From Gaiellasilicea sp963850995 (GTDB lineage: Bacteria > Actinomycetota > Thermoleophilia > Gaiellales > Gaiellaceae), in NCBI GenBank assembly GCA_963850995.1, contig CAWKNQ010000017.1:1-64000 (forward strand): a DNA stretch of 64,000 nucleotides, written 5' to 3'. A model generated the notes under the pieces. That model worked only from the letters and a program-made list of their open reading frames with translations, had not been told where the DNA came from and made no database searches. Below, in pieces: positions 61,301 to 64,000 of this stretch (positions are counted from its first letter, which is position 1; every line of letters starts with the position of its first letter). Made by a program: the position numbers and the translations under genes.

Positions 61301-62571
61301 TCGGTGAGCGGCTGCTCCGTTGAGCGTGATGCTGCCGGGGACGAAGACGGTCCCAGCCGGGAGCAGGTCGGTGAACGTCGTGCCGGTGGCGCCGTCCAGG
61401 CCCGTGTTCTGCACATTCACCGTGTACGTCAGCGTGTCGCCGAGATTCGCCGTGGCGTTGATCGACGGTCTTCGTCGCGGTGATCCTGGGCGCATACAGG
61501 TCGGTCGCGATCGTCACCACGCCCGGCTGGTAGGCGTCGCCGCTGGTCGAGAGCCGCACCTGCGTGCTCGTCTGCCCGTTGCCGAGCACGTTCGTCGTCC
61601 TGAACAGGTCGGCGTCGTAGCCGAGGTTGTTCTGGAAGCTCGGCTTGCGCGAGGTGACCAACACGCCGGCATTCGAGATCGTCGCGTTGAAGACGTTCGA
61701 GTTCGACGCCGAGGTCGCCGGTGGTCCCGGGTTGACGGCATTCGACAGTGCGGTAAATGCCCCCGACGCACCCTGGATCGCCGCGCCGTCGCCGTTGGTC
61801 CCAAGATCCCCCTCGTAGGCGACGATCCCGACCGTCGAGGTCACCGGGCCCGTCAGCGGCGTCTGGAAGCCGCTCAGCGGGATCGTCACCGTCCCGCTGC
61901 CGCGTGACGGTCTGCATCCCGTCGAACACCGACAGGTTGCGGCTCGGCGCCGCCGGGTCCCCGTAGGCGACGACGAGCGCCCAGCCGCCGGACTGCGCGT
62001 CGCTCTTCCCGGTGCCGAGCTGCACGTCGGCGGTCCAGTAGGTTCCCGCGCCCGCGCATCGCGACGATCGAGGTGACGTCGACGAACCCCTGGTACTGCG
62101 TCGACGACGTGTCGACCGGTGCTGGGGCGGTCAGCGTTGTGTAGGTCGCGTCGCCCGGGGCTTTGAACTTGACCGTGTTGTTCGCGGACGGGTTCTTCGC
62201 CGGCGACCCTCCCGTGCCGGGGGTCAGCTTGCCGCCGAAGTACAACCCGGCGAACAGCACCTTGGCCCCCGCCGGCATCACGAGGTCCGCGGAGCTCGAG
62301 TCGAACGTGGCCGGGTCGCTGTCGGCGTCGATCCACGTCATCGTCCGGTCGTTGTTGTTGAGGCCCGTGCCCACACCGTCGCGGACACTCGGACAGGCGG
62401 CGAGCGCGTCCAAGCAGGACATGATCGAGTTGGCGGCGATCGTGATGTCGCCCTGCGTGTTGACGCTGAAGCGCGGGCCGAACGCTCGGTCCGCGGCGAC
62501 GTCGGGCGGCACTGCACCGACGACCGCGCAGAGCGCCAGGAGCACGAGCAGGCGAGTCCCGTACCTGGGCA
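58382..62571 (-). pseudogene. Giant secreted DUF11-repeat protein with RTX-type C-terminus, many frameshifts
   Basis: The N-terminus has a signal peptide (RLLVLLALCAVVGAVPPDVA) from GTG 62571 and a well-preserved domain to about 61500 (FSVNTQGDITIAANSIMSCL, AKVLFAGLYFGGKL, SGGWALVVAYGDPAAPSRNL). DUF11-type repeats follow, each with a V-V-D-x-L-P-x-G motif, N-T-A-T-V ends and N-D-N-x-A. The last 350 residues are nonapeptide RTX repeats (GGPGNDLLLGDAG, GPGDDALSGG) for calcium binding, ending at TAG 58382-58384. The frame changes at least a dozen times. Corrected length would be about 1,390 residues. Likely a cell-surface or secreted adhesin-like protein. Confidence 0.7.
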
Positions 62572-62581
62572 CGACGCACCG

Positions 62582-62587
62582 AGAGTA
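62582..62587 (-). promoter_or_regulatory. Possible -10 box of the giant secreted protein gene
   Basis: On the minus strand TACTCT lies 10 bases before GTG 62571. The spacing is slightly long for the leaderless set. Confidence 0.3.
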
Positions 62588-62599
62588 GAGACAAAAGGA

Positions 62600-63170
62600 A
62601 CACGGGGTTGGGCTGCGCGCGACGAGCGCCGCTCCACGATGGGCGGCGTCAGTGCGGCCGCCGTCACGAGCACGAGCTGCCACATGGGAGGCGAGCCGGC
62701 CACCAGGTCGGCGCGGCGGAACGCGTGCACGGCGAGCAGAAGCACGGCGATCCCGAGAGCGCAGCTCGCGCGAGCGCGACTGCGGCACGCCGGATGAGCA
62801 ACGCGCCGACGGCGAGCACGATCGCGGCCAAGTAACAGACTGTTGCAAGGGTGAAGAGCGTCTCGAGCCCGGCCGGCGCTTTCCCCTCCGGCCACGGGGC
62901 GGGCGGGATATGCCGCTCGAGCCCCTGGACGAAGCCGAACACCGTGACGATGCCGAAGAGAACGAAGAGCGCGGCGAGCCGCGGGTGCGGCCTCGGGGCG
63001 AGCTCGTTGAAGCGCGCGGCCACCTCCTCGGTCGTGCCGAAGCGCTCCATCGCCTCCTGGTCGCCGCCGTCGTCCAGCAGGTGCGCCTCCACCTCCGCCA
63101 GGATCCGGCGCCTGCGCCACGGGGAGACGCGAAGCTGCGCGGCGAGGGCGGCGAGGTAGTTGTTGATCAC
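62600..63170 (-). CDS. PadR-coupled membrane protein with HAAS-like N-terminus (frameshift, 3' end uncertain)
   Basis: The N-terminal 65 residues (NNYLAALAAQLRVSPWRRRR, ILAEVEAHLLDDGGDQEAM, FGTTEEVAARFNELA) match the HAAS/permease-prefix domain usually found right after padR genes. Membrane helices follow: LAALFVLFGIVTVFGFVQGL, LFTLATVCYLAAIVLAVGALL and, in another frame, LGIAVLLLAVHAF and MWQLVLVTAAALTPPIV. The frame break is near 62765. GTG 63170 overlaps the padR stop (GTGA). The 3' end could not be placed; 62600 is approximate. A degenerate AT-rich palindrome encodes part of helix 2. Probably a PadR-regulated membrane stress protein. Confidence 0.7.
62828..62850. repeat. Degenerate copy of the AT-rich palindrome
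   Basis: The left arm and centre are identical to the 37626 copy (CCAAGTAACAG then A), but the right arm has three mismatches. It lies in frame inside a membrane helix of the HAAS-type protein. Confidence 0.6.
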
Positions 63171-63475
63171 GCGACGACCGCCCCGACTGCGTTTGCGAAC
63201 ACGAGCCACTCCTCGCGCCTACGGGCGAGCTCGCGCCGCCCGCTTCGCGTGAGCGAGTAGACGCGGCGGCGTCGACCCGACTCTGTCGACCAGCGGCTCG
63301 CGACCACGCCGGCCGCCTCGAGCCGGTGCAGTGCGGGATAGACGGTTCCCTCTGGCAGCTCGAACCCGCCGCGACGCCGCAGTGTTTCGATCACGGCATA
63401 GCCGTGGAGCGGCTTGTCCGCGAGCACCGACAACAGCAGCAGGTCGAGGTGGCCCTTCAGCTGCTCCGCCTTCAT
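63167..63475 (-). CDS. PadR family transcriptional regulator
   Basis: A 102-residue, minimal PadR: LKGHLDLLLLSVLADKPLHG, YAVIETLRRRGGFELPEGTVY, PALHRLEAAGVVASRW and RRRVYSLTRSGRRELARR. The small size is that of PadR subfamily 1 (LmrR/PadR-like). ATG 63475 lies 8 bases after TAGAAT, which itself lies inside a perfect palindrome (63475-63493), so autorepression is very likely. It is coupled to the membrane protein gene downstream, the usual partner of such regulators. Confidence 0.93.
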   Translation of the reverse strand: MKAEQLKGHLDLLLLSVLADKPLHGYAVIETLRRRGGFELPEGTVYPALHRLEAAGVVASRWSTESGRRRRVYSLTRSGRRELARRREEWLVFANAVGAVVA

Positions 63476-63493
63476 ACCTAGCAATTCTAGGTA
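63475..63493. promoter_or_regulatory. Operator and -10 box of the 63475 padR
   Basis: TACCTAG, CAATT, CTAGGTA is a palindrome with perfect 7-base arms. On the minus strand it contains the leaderless -10 box TAGAAT, 8 bases before the ATG. A repressor bound here would block RNA polymerase directly. Confidence 0.75.
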
Positions 63494-63521
63494 AAGCGCA
63501 CGCGGAGCGCAAGTCCGGCGC

Positions 63522-64000
63522 CTAGTAGTCGGGAATGAAGCTCGACAGCCCCCGACTGCGCAGGCGGTCTGCGTACTCGGCCTTGAAGGCGCTCTTCGCC
63601 CGTGACGCTTCGCGCGACGCTTCCAGCTGGGCCTGCCAGAGCCGGTCGGCCGCGGCGTCGCCGTCGTAGCGCGCGACGATCCACTGCCGCACGAGCCGGT
63701 CGTCGGCGAGAGAGGCGGTGATCGAGTCGCGCAGCAGCGCGAGGGCGTCCGAGAGCTCGTCCGGCGTCGAGAACGCCGCGAGCGCCGCATGCAGCCCTTC
63801 GCGCTGCTGCACGATCCTGTCGATCTCGTGAAGTGCCGCCGCGCGTGCGATTTCCGGCGGGCTGGACTGGACACGGCTGATCAGCGAGCCGAGGTTGCCC
63901 TTGGTGCGCGCCGACTCGGCGAGGAGCTCGTTGAGATTGCCCAACGCTCGGTCGAGCGACGGCGTCTGAGCCGACCTCACGACGGCCGGTTGCGTGCGCG
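63522..64000 (-). CDS. Unknown helical protein (5' end may lie outside the window)
   Basis: At least 152 residues from a possible GTG at 63980: SLDRALGNLNELLAESARTKG, ARAAALHEIDRIVQQREGLHAALAAF, LLRDSITASLADDRLVRQWIV and a closing RSRGLSSFIPDY. The frame stays open to the window edge, so a longer N-terminus is possible. It is helix-rich, soluble and has no recognised motif. It is upstream of padR on the same strand, 46 bases away. Confidence 0.65.
   Translation of the reverse strand, partial: RTQPAVVRSAQTPSLDRALGNLNELLAESARTKGNLGSLISRVQSSPPEIARAAALHEIDRIVQQREGLHAALAAFSTPDELSDALALLRDSITASLADDRLVRQWIVARYDGDAAADRLWQAQLEASREASRAKSAFKAEYADRLRSRGLSSFIPDY

Noticed and set aside
58382..62571. Phase variation of the giant surface gene
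   Set aside because: Breaks are numerous, scattered and not at homopolymer or short tandem repeats, so switching could not restore one frame.

Overview
This window is high-GC DNA from a free-living bacterium, most likely an actinobacterium of the Thermoleophilia type (Gaiellales or Solirubrobacterales). That placement is inferred from three things. GTG starts are frequent. About 25 genes carry a -10-like hexamer (TAnnnT) only 6-9 bases before the start codon and no Shine-Dalgarno, as expected of leaderless mRNAs. The gene set also fits (separate PurL/PurQ/PurS, PadR regulators, a DUF6458-like protein, Ku). No species is claimed. I saw no tRNA, rRNA, CRISPR array, transposase or phage gene.

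Layout. Bases 1-6756 hold the 3' end of dnaB, a small Cys protein, and purA, purD, purB, purC, purS and purQ, interrupted by a 163-base imperfect inverted repeat just upstream of purB. Bases 6771-10839 hold a small unknown, Ku, an ASCH protein, a 2-Cys peroxiredoxin, a proline-racemase-family enzyme and a MOSC protein. Bases 10934-22237 are accessory: a frameshifted secreted glycosidase-like gene, DUF1697, a methyltransferase, two VOC proteins, a frameshifted beta-helix/OmpA-like surface gene, PadR, a secreted hydrolase, an ArsR-type regulator, GNAT and two EamA permeases. Purine genes resume at 22313-25788 (purL, purF) and 28638-31591 (purM, purN, purH). Together they encode all of de novo IMP synthesis except PurE/PurK, plus PurA for the AMP branch.

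Bases 31653-44688 hold GFA, an RhtA-type exporter beside an Lrp regulator, cystathionine beta-synthase, another EamA permease, a methyltransferase, adenosine deaminase, a quinone/electrophile-response-like set (MarR, ring-cleaving dioxygenase, esterase), a PimA-like glycosyltransferase with an LPG-synthase-type membrane protein, glycerate kinase, a cNMP-binding protein and exonuclease VII (xseA/xseB). Bases 44698-55059 hold small conserved proteins, a long coiled-coil protein, proline dehydrogenase, FabL-type reductase, a fifth EamA permease, tandem paralogous small proteins, HPPD, a CDF metal transporter and a FAH-like protein.

Bases 55060-62571 differ: a frameshifted lipase, a 2.1-kb lower-GC stretch with no supportable gene (including a T10 run and a trace of a repeat-type secreted protein), and a frameshifted 4.2-kb DUF11/RTX-type gene. 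The window ends with a membrane protein, a PadR regulator with an obvious operator, and the 3' part of an unknown gene.

Reading frames need care. Several ordinary genes, including essential ones (purC, purN), need exactly one extra base removed, so assembly insertions are present. Four large secreted-protein genes carry many more frame changes. The most interesting non-gene signals are: AT-rich palindromes placed in or beside coding sequence (purL, glycerate kinase, the adenosine deaminase promoter, the membrane protein near 62.8 kb); two related structured GC-rich intergenic elements (551-664 and 46680-46833); the long inverted repeat before purB; and the dense set of leaderless promoters, several of which reuse the stop codon of the preceding gene.
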